Below the pieces are notes generated by a model. It was not told the DNA's origin and did not search any database. It worked only from the letters and a program-made list of their open reading frames with translations. Position numbers and translations under genes: made by a program. From assembly GCF_000722545.1 (NCBI RefSeq), contig NZ_JNVM01000006.1:1-64000 (forward strand): a DNA stretch of 64,000 bases, read 5' to 3'. Shown piece by piece: positions 1 to 7,253 of this stretch; within the stretch, counting starts at the first letter, position 1, and the number at the start of each line of letters is the position of its first letter. This DNA comes from Paenibacillus tyrphae (GTDB taxonomy: Bacteria > Bacillota > Bacilli > Paenibacillales > NBRC-103111).

Positions 1-194
1 TCCTTTTTCAACGCTGGCAGCCTGGTTGCACAGGTCTGGTAAGACAAGCCTCTGCCTGTTTCTTGGAAGGTGTCGTTCCACCTTGCAAGGAAGTGGTTAA
101 AGACAAAGCGAGCGCATCCAAACATCTGATGGATCAGCGTCGTTTGCTCTTCCGTAGGATAGATGCGAAAGCGAAAAGCTTTATGATGCAACAT
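1..194 (-). CDS. tnpB: TnpB/OrfB N-terminus, IS200/IS605 family (partial, cut by window edge)
   Basis: Reading leftward from the ATG at 192-194, the frame stays open to the window edge (about 64 codons). It begins MLHHKAFRFRIYPTEEQ and continues with FGCARFVFNHFL, the signature start of the OrfB helix-turn-helix domain in IS200/IS605 and IS1341 TnpB proteins. A GGAAGG ribosome site lies 10 bases upstream, and an extended -10 (TGCTATAAT, minus strand, 229-237) lies just beyond it. TnpB is an RNA-guided nuclease that acts with a right-end RNA. The catalytic part, any tnpA and the RNA are outside the window, so intactness cannot be judged. Confidence 0.85.
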   Translation of the reverse strand, partial: MLHHKAFRFRIYPTEEQTTLIHQMFGCARFVFNHFLARWNDTFQETGRGLSYQTCATRLPALKK

Positions 195-228
195 CCGAGC
201 ATTTACCTTCCTTGGTGATTTTATGATA

Positions 229-237
229 ATTATAGCA
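229..237 (-). promoter_or_regulatory. Extended -10 promoter element for tnpB
   Basis: On the minus strand the sequence reads TGCTATAAT, an extended -10 box, about 35 bases upstream of the tnpB start. No good -35 is visible, which extended -10 promoters tolerate. A short inverted repeat at about 275-298 (CTCCC ... GGGAG) further upstream could be the left-end hairpin of the element or a weak terminator for the reductase gene that ends at 309. The sequence does not decide between them. Confidence 0.4.
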
Positions 238-308
238 CATATGTTCGCATTTATATACAAGATATGCTGATTCATCTCCCCCTTATCGAAGAGGGAGTCT
301 TCTCAGCC

Positions 309-851
309 TTAACGATAAATTAGTTGTACAACGCCTGAGGAGAATGTTCTGGTATTAACCATTTTTAAATTCAACCTCTGTTTTATATCCACAAACAGCG
401 GTTTCCCTTCCCCCAAAACAACAGGGTGAACAGATAATCTAAATTCATCAACAAGTCCTAAATTGATAAAAGTTGTAATCAGACTTGCTCCACCATATAG
501 CCAGATGTCTTTACCAGGCTTATTCTTTATTTTATTTACTTCTTCGAGAATACGATCATTTATGAATACTGCTTTAGTATCAGTCCCCTTTTGCGTCCTG
601 GAAAACACATATTTCTCTTTACTATGAATCAATTCCCAAAATTCTTTTTCAGAATCCGTAGGTTCGATTTCCGGAGTAAATTGTCCCCATAAATCATAGC
701 TTTTCCTTCCATAGAAAATGGCATCAATTTGATTTAAAAAATTATTAAACCCCAGCTCAGAGTCCATAATGCACCAATCAACTTCACCATTTTTCCCTTC
801 AATAAAACCATCTAAAGTAACCGCTAAATCTAAAATAATTCTTCGTTTCAT
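309..851 (-). CDS. Dihydrofolate-reductase-family protein (RibD C-terminal fold)
   Basis: A 180-residue protein starting MKRRIILDLAVTLDGFIEG, the typical opening of the RibD_C/DHFR-like family found in B. subtilis YwjB and YyaP. The motif FYGRKSYDLW and the later WLYGGASLITTFINLGLVDEF match the NADPH-binding core and closing helix. Members are small cytoplasmic NADPH-dependent reductases; the substrate here cannot be told. The length is normal. AAAGGAG sits 10 bases before the ATG at 851. It is a monocistronic gene in an AT-rich region, downstream of and parallel to the tnpB fragment. Confidence 0.85.
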   Translation of the reverse strand: MKRRIILDLAVTLDGFIEGKNGEVDWCIMDSELGFNNFLNQIDAIFYGRKSYDLWGQFTPEIEPTDSEKEFWELIHSKEKYVFSRTQKGTDTKAVFINDRILEEVNKIKNKPGKDIWLYGGASLITTFINLGLVDEFRLSVHPVVLGEGKPLFVDIKQRLNLKMVNTRTFSSGVVQLIYR

Positions 852-1059
852 GATTTATTACTCCTTTCGTTAATCTACTACCCATTATAGACCTCAAATA
901 CGTCACCTTATGTCATATTCATAAAAGAGAGGGTATCTTTTTAACTGCCGCCATGCATTGTGGCTTGCCTCAATTTGATCTTTCCTTATACAAAAATGAG
1001 AAGTATGTGCTCTATTCTTGTCAATTCCACCCTCCTGCTGCAACCGCTGGACACCGTAG

Positions 1060-1203
1060 CCCACACTCGGATACTTTGTCAATCAGATGCCGGTGGTGAT
1101 CCTGCCGCCCGCGGCACGCGGCGGCGACTTCGCCTCGCTGGCCAAGCGCACGGGCGCGGCCATGACCGGCACGACCTACATACTGCGCCCCTTGAAAATG
1201 TAA
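1060..1203 (+). pseudogene. GC-rich foreign gene fragment, identity unknown
   Basis: Bases about 1080-1192 are far richer in G+C than the AT-rich flanks. One plus-strand frame is open from 1060 to the TAA at 1201-1203 and reads ...NQMPVVILPPAARGGD... then ...LAKRTGAAMTGTTY... with third positions almost all G or C, as in a coding segment from a high-GC genome. It has no start codon or ribosome site and only about 47 codons. I do not recognise the family. It is probably a scrap of a larger gene brought in by recombination, or an assembly artefact. Confidence 0.4.
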
Positions 1204-1205
1204 CG

Positions 1206-1238
1206 CAAAGGTTATATAATGAGTATCAAAGGTTACAT
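1206..1238 (+). promoter_or_regulatory. Direct repeat, possible operator of the membrane-protein/XRE pair
   Basis: CAAAGGTTATAT (1206-1217) and CAAAGGTTACAT (1227-1238) match at 11 of 12 positions and start 21 bases apart, two helical turns. They end 20 bases before the TTG start of the membrane protein. A dimeric HTH protein could bind them on one face of the DNA, and the XRE regulator two genes down is the obvious candidate. That assignment is inference. Confidence 0.4.
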
Positions 1239-1258
1239 CATTAAAGGAGGAGACACAT

Positions 1259-1696
1259 TTGAAATCTGAAATAGCTCAATTGGAAATTAAAAGGAGAACA
1301 ATTATTATTGGTAATCTGGCTGGTTTTGTCGTGTGGCAACTTCCCTATTTATTTCATTATTTCACTTCCGACCCCAGCTCGAATTTATCAGGTTGGAGCT
1401 CCGCTGTTTCTATCATTGGTTGTTTCATTTGGGGGTATTTCCTCATTCGAATTGTACAATTTTCACGACTCCTTCGAAAAAAACGCAAGTTGGCAAGTTC
1501 CTTAAACGATGAATATATTCAAGTGATTCGACTTAAGAGTTTTGCTATAGGATTTTGGGTGCTCTTAGGGGTGATCGTACTTTTGGTTACGCTAAGCTTA
1601 GTTGTTGATCTGAAAGTTCGGTTTGTTTTGTTTACATTAATTTTTGCCGGAGTCATTACTCCCCTTGTGTCTTACCTGATATTTGAAAATGACTAA
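1259..1696 (+). CDS. Small multispanning membrane protein of an XRE-linked pair
   Basis: A 145-residue protein from a TTG start with a strong AAAGGAGG site 10 bases upstream. Four hydrophobic stretches are visible: near residues 15-33, 44-66, 94-117 and 119-140. A basic, hydrophilic loop (RLLRKKRKLASSLNDEY) lies between the second and third. It resembles the small integral membrane proteins often encoded just upstream of a tiny XRE regulator in Bacillales. The function of such pairs is mostly unknown. The next gene starts 17 bases downstream, so the two are likely one transcript. Confidence 0.65.
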   Translation: MKSEIAQLEIKRRTIIIGNLAGFVVWQLPYLFHYFTSDPSSNLSGWSSAVSIIGCFIWGYFLIRIVQFSRLLRKKRKLASSLNDEYIQVIRLKSFAIGFWVLLGVIVLLVTLSLVVDLKVRFVLFTLIFAGVITPLVSYLIFEND

Positions 1697-1713
1697 TATC
1701 GAAGGTGAATAAA

Positions 1714-1920
1714 ATGAGTGAAGATATCCTAGAAAACACAATAAAAGTACAAAGGGCCAAATTAAATCTTACCCAGGAGCAGTTAGCAGATTTGGTTGGG
1801 GTAACCAGAAAAACCATAAACACCATCGAAAATGGTAAGTTTGTACCTAGCACACTGTTAGCGATTAAACTGGCAAGAGTTTTGGGGGTAAAGGTAGAGG
1901 AGTTGTTTATCCTCAAGTAA
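1714..1920 (+). CDS. Small XRE-family transcriptional regulator
   Basis: A 68-residue single-domain helix-turn-helix protein. The core QRAKLNLTQEQLADLVGVTR followed by KTINTIENGKFVPSTLLAIKLA is a standard Cro/C1 HTH, and VKVEELFILK is the usual C-terminus of the YozG-like mini-regulators. ATG 1714 is preferred over the in-frame GTG at 1705 because GAAGGTG (1701-1707) is then spaced correctly. It follows the membrane-protein gene directly and may repress the pair through the direct repeat at 1206-1238. Confidence 0.85.
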   Translation: MSEDILENTIKVQRAKLNLTQEQLADLVGVTRKTINTIENGKFVPSTLLAIKLARVLGVKVEELFILK

Positions 1921-2002
1921 CAATAAGTAATAGTAAACGGAGGATTTCCAAACGTAACCGATGTTTTCCTAGCAGGCATTATTGGATTTTCGACGGACAT
2001 AG

Positions 2003-2030
2003 AAAAACAGAGCCACCGCTCGGTGGCTCT
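2003..2030 (-). terminator. Rho-independent terminator of the YjcZ-like gene
   Basis: Perfect 10-base inverted repeat AGAGCCACCG (2009-2018) / CGGTGGCTCT (2021-2030). On the minus strand it is followed by GTTTTTCT, a proper T-tract, so it ends minus-strand transcription from 2211. Confidence 0.75.
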
Positions 2031-2053
2031 TCTACTTGGTTCTATAGCTCCGA

Positions 2054-2112
2054 TTAAATAAAACAGATACTGCGAGCAACGATTACGATCAGAATGAAAA
2101 GTGCCAGGATTG
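2054..2112 (-). pseudogene. Headless second copy of a YjcZ-like mini-protein
   Basis: Directly after the stop of the intact mini-gene, a shifted frame reads TILALFILIVIVARSICFI and then stops at 2054-2056. This mirrors the tail of the intact copy (VILVLFILLVIISRSLWI). It has no start codon or ribosome site. It looks like what remains after a deletion between two tandem copies removed the glycine-rich head of the second. Confidence 0.5.
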
Positions 2113-2211
2113 TTAGATCCAAAGGCTGCGGCTAATAATGACCAACAAAATGAAAAGAACCAGAATAACACCTGTAGTAGTAAAGCCACCGAATCCTCCG
2201 ATACAACTCAT
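2113..2211 (-). CDS. YjcZ-family-like sporulation mini-protein
   Basis: A 32-residue protein: a glycine/phenylalanine-rich head (MSCIGGFGGFTTTG) followed by one transmembrane helix (VILVLFILLVII) and a short SRSLWI tail. This is the layout of the YjcZ family of small sporulation-associated membrane proteins common in Bacillus and Paenibacillus. AAGGAGTG lies 8 bases before the ATG. The terminator at 2003-2030 ends the transcript. The assignment rests on composition and layout, since such short proteins carry little signal. Confidence 0.65.
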   Translation of the reverse strand: MSCIGGFGGFTTTGVILVLFILLVIISRSLWI

Positions 2212-2391
2212 TAGTCAACACTCCTTAATGATAATATTGAGTATCGGCCTTCCCGAGTACCCACGATTTAGTGTATTCGGTAGTAGAAAGATTGTTTGGA
2301 CAGGTGACAGGCCGCAAATGACACGCAATGATATAATCCCACATTCCCATCTGTACTTGCACGGTCAATTTGTTCTGGACTAGATCGAGCC

Positions 2392-2428
2392 ACAGTTTTA
2401 AACTCTAGCGGGAAGTTTACAGTTTTAA
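2392..2428 (+). repeat. Direct repeat ACAGTTTTAA upstream of the oxalate decarboxylase
   Basis: ACAGTTTTAA occurs at 2392-2401 and 2419-2428, 27 bases apart, about 100 bases before the decarboxylase start. It could be a regulatory site. The rest of 2212-2525 shows no gene. Confidence 0.3.
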
Positions 2429-2525
2429 GGGGACATATTTCCTAATCCTTATTCTAGGCATAACTTAAATTAGGCATCTGACCAGTGACCAGTACAAAAT
2501 GTATAGAACGAGGGGGGTAATTATT

Positions 2526-3716
2526 TTGGAAAACGAAATAAGGAATGGATATATACCGCAACCGATAAGGAATGATGGTGCCGGTTGGTGGGATTTAGGA
2601 CCACGAGACGTCTTGAGAGACCTTGAGAACCCCGACATGTTAGTTTCGCCCGCCACCGATGCCGGAACGATTCCCAACTTAAAGTTTTCTTTTTCTGACA
2701 CATATATGCAATTAAATCATGGCGGTTGGTCACGGGAAGTGACAGTTAGACAACTACCGATCGCGACAACTCTTGCAGGGGTGAACATGGCTCTAACTCC
2801 GGGCGGTGTACGTGAGTTACATTGGCATCAGCAAGCGGAATGGTCAATCATGCTTGTGGGACGCGCTCGAATTACGGCAGTCGATCAGAACGGGAGAAAC
2901 TTCATAGCCGATGTTGGCGTAGGCGATCTATGGTACTTCCCTCCCGGAATACCGCATTCTATTCAAGGGTTGGAAGAAGGATGTGAGTTCTTGCTTGTCT
3001 TCGACGACGGTAAGTTTTCTGACCTCAATACTTTATCGATCTCTGATTGGTTCGCCCATACGCCTAAAGACGTATTATCGGCGAATTTTGGTGTTCCAAC
3101 AAGCGCTTTTACACATATCCCACAGCAACAGAGATACATTTTTCAAGGAAACGTCCCTGGTTCGCTTGAAAGTCAACAGGTAGCAGACCCATTCGGTACA
3201 GTACCAAAAACCTTTTCACATCGACTGCTCGCACAAGATCCGATTGTAACTCCGGGCGGGACGGTGCGTATCGTCGATTCTACCAACTTTCCTATTTCGA
3301 CTGCAATTGCCGCAGCTTTGGTAGAAATTAAACCCGGTGCAATAAGAGAAATGCACTGGCATCCCAACAACGATGAATGGCAGTATTATCTCTCGGGCAC
3401 GGGACGTATGACGGTTTTTGCGGGCAATGGTGCAGCTCGCACTTTCAATTATCGTGCCGGGGATGTAGGATATGTACCGTTTGCATTTGGGCACTATATT
3501 CAGAACACGGGTGATCAAAGTTTGTGGTTTTTGGAGATGTTTAAGAGTAATCGCTTTGAAGATGTTTCTCTGAACCAATGGATGGCGCTCACACCTCATC
3601 AATTAGTACAGGAGAACTTAAATGTAGGCCCCGAATTAATGAACGCATTGCGTAAGGAAAAGTGGCCAGTAGTCAAATATCCGGGGTTTTCTTACTTTCC
3701 AAAAGCGAGTAAATAA
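2526..3716 (+). CDS. Bicupin oxalate decarboxylase-like protein with an altered lid
   Basis: A 396-residue bicupin close to B. subtilis OxdC/OxdD, with the Mn ligands of both cupins intact. N-terminal cupin: H99, H101, E105, H144. C-terminal cupin: H277, H279, E284, H323. The arginine of the N-terminal site is R96, and the E333 equivalent of the C-terminal site is E337. OxdC converts oxalate to formate and CO2. The flexible lid that carries catalytic Glu162 in OxdC (SENST) here reads SDLNT (165-169), so Glu is replaced by Asp and the next residue differs too. There is no signal peptide. TTG 2526 is chosen because GAGGGGGG lies correctly before it; an in-frame ATG at 2499 has no ribosome site. 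Oxalate oxidase or a different activity is possible. Confidence 0.88.
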   Translation: MENEIRNGYIPQPIRNDGAGWWDLGPRDVLRDLENPDMLVSPATDAGTIPNLKFSFSDTYMQLNHGGWSREVTVRQLPIATTLAGVNMALTPGGVRELHWHQQAEWSIMLVGRARITAVDQNGRNFIADVGVGDLWYFPPGIPHSIQGLEEGCEFLLVFDDGKFSDLNTLSISDWFAHTPKDVLSANFGVPTSAFTHIPQQQRYIFQGNVPGSLESQQVADPFGTVPKTFSHRLLAQDPIVTPGGTVRIVDSTNFPISTAIAAALVEIKPGAIREMHWHPNNDEWQYYLSGTGRMTVFAGNGAARTFNYRAGDVGYVPFAFGHYIQNTGDQSLWFLEMFKSNRFEDVSLNQWMALTPHQLVQENLNVGPELMNALRKEKWPVVKYPGFSYFPKASK

Positions 3717-3753
3717 AATTGATTATGGAAGTAACGGAGAATCATGGCGATTA

Positions 3754-3796
3754 AAATGACCGGGATTCTTTTATAAGTAAAGATTACCGGTCGTTT
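3754..3796 (+). terminator. Probable terminator of the oxalate decarboxylase gene
   Basis: AAATGACCGG (3754-3763) pairs with CCGGTCGTTT (3787-3796), allowing one G-U pair, around a 23-base loop. It lies 37 bases after the stop codon and ends in a short T-run. Confidence 0.5.
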
Positions 3797-3799
3797 ATA

Positions 3800-3890
3800 T
3801 TACTTTATTCTAATGACTACCTTTCCTTTGGCACTTCCGCCTTCTAGGTAATGAATCGCTTGCCCGGCATAATTGCACTCCGCTCGAGCA
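3800..3890 (-). pseudogene. C-terminal remnant of a zinc-type alcohol dehydrogenase/quinone oxidoreductase
   Basis: On the minus strand a frame ending with TAA at 3800-3802 reads AGQAIHYLEGGSAKGKVVIR, the conserved closing segment of NADP-dependent MDR-family dehydrogenases. Upstream the frame merges into an A-rich terminator and has no start. Only about 30 codons of a gene of more than 300 remain, so it is a dead remnant. Confidence 0.6.
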
Positions 3891-3898
3891 GCGAAAAT

Positions 3899-3934
3899 AA
3901 AAAAAACGATGATCCTAAGTAACTAGGAACATCG
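3899..3934 (-). terminator. Rho-independent terminator of the DUF2935 gene
   Basis: CGATGATCCTA (3907-3917) and TAGGAACATCG (3924-3934) form an 11-bp stem with one mismatch and a 6-base loop. On the minus strand eight T follow (3899-3906). It lies 28 bases after the stop of the gene ending at 3962. Confidence 0.85.
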
Positions 3935-3961
3935 GTTAACCCGGTTCATTGCCTGTCGCAA

Positions 3962-4768
3962 TTATGATTCGGATCTTTTCGGTCCTTGTAAAAAGTGTTC
4001 AAACATATCAAGAATAACAAGAAAATGCTCGGCTTCTCTAAATACATGATCAGCTAACAGCGGATGAATAATACTTTTTATACGACAATCGTTTATTAAA
4101 TCGCGAGCTGTTTTCTTAAAGTCACGCAAAGATTTGACGGACACTTTATTCTGATCGACAAATTGGCTTAGCAGAGGAACCGTTTGCGATTGGGGACGCA
4201 TGGAGCTTAAATCTATGGCTTGAAAGACAAGCTGGTCAAAATCATGACTGAAGTTTCGCGCTTGATCCACCAGCTTTCGTTCTGACGGATCAAGTAAATG
4301 ACCGATAAATTTGGCATGGTCGGCCATGATTTTTAAGAAAAATACGTTTTCGTCGATAATGGCATCGGGCAGCGGTTCCAGCCTGCCGGCATTCAGCTCA
4401 GCCAATCGATTTCTAAAATAGTTTGCTTCGCGGCTTACATGATCAACTAATAGCGGGAAGTTATTTGCCCCGGGTAATTGGCAGCTCAATATTAACCCCA
4501 ATACTTTCCTTTTAAAAGCCCAAATATGGCTGGCCGCCGTGTACACTTCCACGTTAAATTGTTTAATCGTTTGCGGGTCTGCATTCGTTTGAAAAGCGTG
4601 CGATTTTCGTTCAATTTCTTCAAAAATAGCGTAAAAGTGATTCGCTTCATGAATCAACTGAGTATCTTCGCATCTAAAGCCTAGTCTGAGAAACAAGGAA
4701 TGTTCTTTCATAATACGGGACCAAAACCTTATTTCTTCCAGCGAACGAGCAACGAACAGATCCGACAT
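3962..4768 (-). CDS. DUF2935 domain protein
   Basis: A 268-residue all-helical protein with two related halves. Each half holds an E-x2-F/H pattern and a DH-x2-E-A/x-x-F motif (HEANHFYAIFEEI, DHVSREANYFRNRL, DHVFREAEHFLVILD). This is the layout of DUF2935, a Bacillales/Clostridia family with a ferritin- or hemerythrin-like helical bundle thought to bind metal. Function is not established. The start at 4768 (MSDLFVARSLEEI) is chosen because GGGAGG lies 7 bases before it. There is no signal peptide. A strong terminator follows, and the broken methyltransferase lies upstream on the same strand. Confidence 0.8.
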   Translation of the reverse strand: MSDLFVARSLEEIRFWSRIMKEHSLFLRLGFRCEDTQLIHEANHFYAIFEEIERKSHAFQTNADPQTIKQFNVEVYTAASHIWAFKRKVLGLILSCQLPGANNFPLLVDHVSREANYFRNRLAELNAGRLEPLPDAIIDENVFFLKIMADHAKFIGHLLDPSERKLVDQARNFSHDFDQLVFQAIDLSSMRPQSQTVPLLSQFVDQNKVSVKSLRDFKKTARDLINDCRIKSIIHPLLADHVFREAEHFLVILDMFEHFLQGPKRSES

Positions 4769-4838
4769 GGGCATTCCTCCCGGCATGTAATTGCTTATAT
4801 TATGCCTATGCGATCCATTCGTTTTTAAGATCAATCAT

Positions 4839-5601
4839 TTACCGGATTCCGTCTATCCGATCGTACACCTTCCGAATGCCCTGCCTGTTTAATTCCGACC
4901 TTCCGTGAAATAGCGTCAGCTCCGGGCGATGCTTGATCCGGCGCATATAATCGTCCGCCTCCTGCCCGCTTCCCTTCAAGCCTACCGTCAAGGAGACGCT
5001 ATGGGCGGCATTGAAAACATAATAGTGGAGCAAATGAACTCCCGCTTCTCCTAATTGCTTCTTGAGAAGACCGGTGTAGTGCTTGTTGTATAAGGCGTCG
5101 ACTCCCCCATAATAAGACTGATAGACGAATAATCCCCCCGGCTTTAAATTTCTTCCGGCTAAAGCGGTGACGAAATCAAGATAGGGCTTTTCGTTCGACG
5201 GCCATACCGAATGCTTGTCAAGAATGCTCCTTCTTCGGCACTCATCATTGGTTTCCGCTGATATAGAGAGCCTCGTACGTCCGCTCGGCCTTCACCGCAA
5301 ATTGAGCGGCATCGCTAATGTAATAAGTCAATGTCCGTGACGAGGCGTCCGCCGTATATAGCTTCAGACCGGGTTCGATCGATCCGTATTGATCGATGTC
5401 CACAAACGTAAGCTCGCAGCCGTGCTGATGAAACCAGTATTCCTCAATCCCGTTCCCGGGCGCAATGCATAAAACGCTCTTATCGGCCAGTTCATACTTT
5501 TCAATCAACTGCTCCATCGCTTCTTGAACGATCCTGAATTCCGGTTCGGCATTCATACTTCTGAAATATTCCTCAGCTTGAATCTCGTATTTATTCAACA
5601 C
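4839..5601 (-). pseudogene. Class I SAM-dependent methyltransferase-like gene, frameshifted
   Basis: Two minus-strand frames together make one protein of about 250 residues. The first (5601 to about 5254) runs NKYEIQAEEYFRSM ... VLCIAPGNGIEEYWF ... YEALYISG and then hits TGA at 5245-5247. The adjacent frame continues TNDECRRRSILDKHSVW ... LKPGGLFVYQSYYGG ... and ends at 4839. CIAPGNG is a motif I-like nucleotide loop, followed by an acidic FVDID strand end. One extra base, or two missing, near 5253 explains the break. GAAGGGGG precedes the GTG/TTG start pair at 5601/5598. It is either a real decay or a sequencing error. It diverges from the first glycosyltransferase gene. Confidence 0.7.
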
Positions 5602-5708
5602 AAGGCCCCCTTCATTGCTTATGATTTGCTTTCCAACCATTCTATGAATCAATTTCCAACTCGTGCAAAAGATGAACACATGCCAAGTAGCACCGACTAT
5701 CGCTTGGA

Positions 5709-5717
5709 CATACATTA
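5709..5717 (+). promoter_or_regulatory. Possible sigma-K -10 element before the first GT-B gene
   Basis: CATACATTA matches the sigma-K -10 consensus CATANNNTA exactly and lies 43 bases before the start at 5761. An AC dinucleotide is 15 bases upstream, one base short of the preferred spacing. Six fixed bases occur often by chance, so this is only suggestive. Confidence 0.35.
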
Positions 5718-5760
5718 TATTGTGCGGCCATGATAGAAATGAAAGGAAGGGAAGCTAACC

Positions 5761-7248
5761 ATGTACAGCGAGATTCATATAAACGACCATATGCTGCTGC
5801 GGTACGGCTATACGGATGATTTGTTTACCGCCTTTCAATCGCTCGTCTACGAAGGAATCGAACTTCCTTTGCTCATCCTCGACGCTTATTACTACCATAT
5901 AAGAGAAACGGTCGACGCCCAGCTGCAGCAGCCCGAGTTCTTAGCGCAGCAGCGGACGAACAGACAAGTGCAGTGGATGCATGAATATTACGGCCGGATG
6001 CAGCACGTTCCGGAGACGGTTAGCGACTATTCGCTGGATCCGAAGCGCGATGCCATTGCCTTCTGCGGCCAATTTCTGGATACGGCGCTCAAGGCGTTTC
6101 CCGATCGAAAAACGCTGATCCTTATCACCAACAGCCACGATCAGACTGCCGTTCAAGGCAAAACGCTTCCCCCCGGCTTTCAAACTTTTTATTTCCAGAA
6201 AGCTTATGTCGACGAGATTCTTCAATTTCAATTCTGCGAACCCGTATGGCGTCAGGTTCACGATCTGGTAGCGAAGCATAAGGACCATCCGGTATTCGGA
6301 AGGGAACCATTCGGAAACTGGCTTTATGCCCAGGCGAGAGATGCCATATGCTTGATCAACGTCGGCGAACGCATCATACGGGAGCATCCCGTCGGTCTCT
6401 TCCTCGATCATACGGAGCTGATTTACCCCGGAAACGTCCTTTCTCTGCTCGCCTTGAAATACAATCTTCCTTTTGTTCAGGTGCAAAACAGGCTCTTGAG
6501 CGATATCAATATTATTCCGTCCCGCGCCTCCCATTACGCCGTATACGGTCCCCACACCAGAAACTGGATGGTGGAAAATGGGATCCCCCCCGCTAAAATC
6601 ACGCCGATCGGCAGCTTGCGGTTCGAAGATATTCAGAGGGGAGATCTGAAAACGAAACAAGACTTGCTGAACGATCTGGGCCTATCGGATGCTCGCTGGG
6701 TCGTGGCTTTTACAACCTCGCCTTATGCCGTGGAAATTAACGAGCAGATCATGCGATGGTTTTCTCAAGCCGGACAAGATTTGCCGGTGCTGGTCGTGAT
6801 TAAGACGCATCCGGATGACCGTTATCCTTATCATGAACATCCGGACTCTCATATCCGGCTGATGCCGGACGGGTACTCGCTGCAGGATTTGCTGTATGCG
6901 AGCGATTGTGCGGCTACGATCGTATCGGAAACGGCCTTGGTGGCGGCGATGCTGGAGAAGCCTTTGCTTGTTCTTCAGCCTTCCATGAGCTACCACTATA
7001 TTCTTAACAACAACAGCTACCCAAAGCATTTGGCCGAAGCCCATGCCGGAGCCGTCGTTCGTTCCGCAGACGATTTGCGGCAATGCTTGACCGGTCTGAT
7101 GCACGATGACAAGACCCGAAAGCGACTTGCCGTCCAAGCAAAACGCTTCTTGCGGCAATCGTTAACGATCAAGCCGCCGGTCCCTTCGCAGCGCCTTTAC
7201 CGCCTGGTGCGGAATTGGATGAGAGCGAAGTGGGCCGACGGCGAATAG
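5761..7248 (+). CDS. GT-B-type glycosyltransferase, paralogue 1 of 3 (SpsB-like)
   Basis: A 495-residue cytoplasmic protein with a GT-B-like C-terminal half. It carries DHTELIYPG (about 216-224), KTHPDDR (about 348-354) and the acceptor-fold segment SDCAATIVSETALVAAMLEK. Such HP-x-D and S-S/E-T-A blocks occur in CDP-glycerol glycerophosphotransferase-like, capsule and sialyltransferase-type enzymes. B. subtilis SpsB belongs to the same broad group. Two paralogues lie at 8907-10418 and 10602-12392. All three share the opening HxLLRYGYTxDxF, which looks family-specific. AAGGAAGGG precedes the ATG. Transfer of a nonulosonic acid to a surface glycan is inferred from context. The gene converges with neuB-1, whose stop is 5 bases away. 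Confidence 0.7.
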   Translation: MYSEIHINDHMLLRYGYTDDLFTAFQSLVYEGIELPLLILDAYYYHIRETVDAQLQQPEFLAQQRTNRQVQWMHEYYGRMQHVPETVSDYSLDPKRDAIAFCGQFLDTALKAFPDRKTLILITNSHDQTAVQGKTLPPGFQTFYFQKAYVDEILQFQFCEPVWRQVHDLVAKHKDHPVFGREPFGNWLYAQARDAICLINVGERIIREHPVGLFLDHTELIYPGNVLSLLALKYNLPFVQVQNRLLSDINIIPSRASHYAVYGPHTRNWMVENGIPPAKITPIGSLRFEDIQRGDLKTKQDLLNDLGLSDARWVVAFTTSPYAVEINEQIMRWFSQAGQDLPVLVVIKTHPDDRYPYHEHPDSHIRLMPDGYSLQDLLYASDCAATIVSETALVAAMLEKPLLVLQPSMSYHYILNNNSYPKHLAEAHAGAVVRSADDLRQCLTGLMHDDKTRKRLAVQAKRFLRQSLTIKPPVPSQRLYRLVRNWMRAKWADGE

Positions 7249-7253
7249 TTCGC

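Noticed and set aside
960..1244. 94-codon plus-strand frame spanning the GC-rich patch
   Set aside because: It has no ribosome site, and its reading through the GC-rich part has poor coding character; a different frame of that patch looks coding but is a fragment.
1656..2189. Long minus-strand frame over the XRE gene
   Set aside because: It runs antisense to a recognised HTH gene and then through an intergenic hairpin; no family resemblance.
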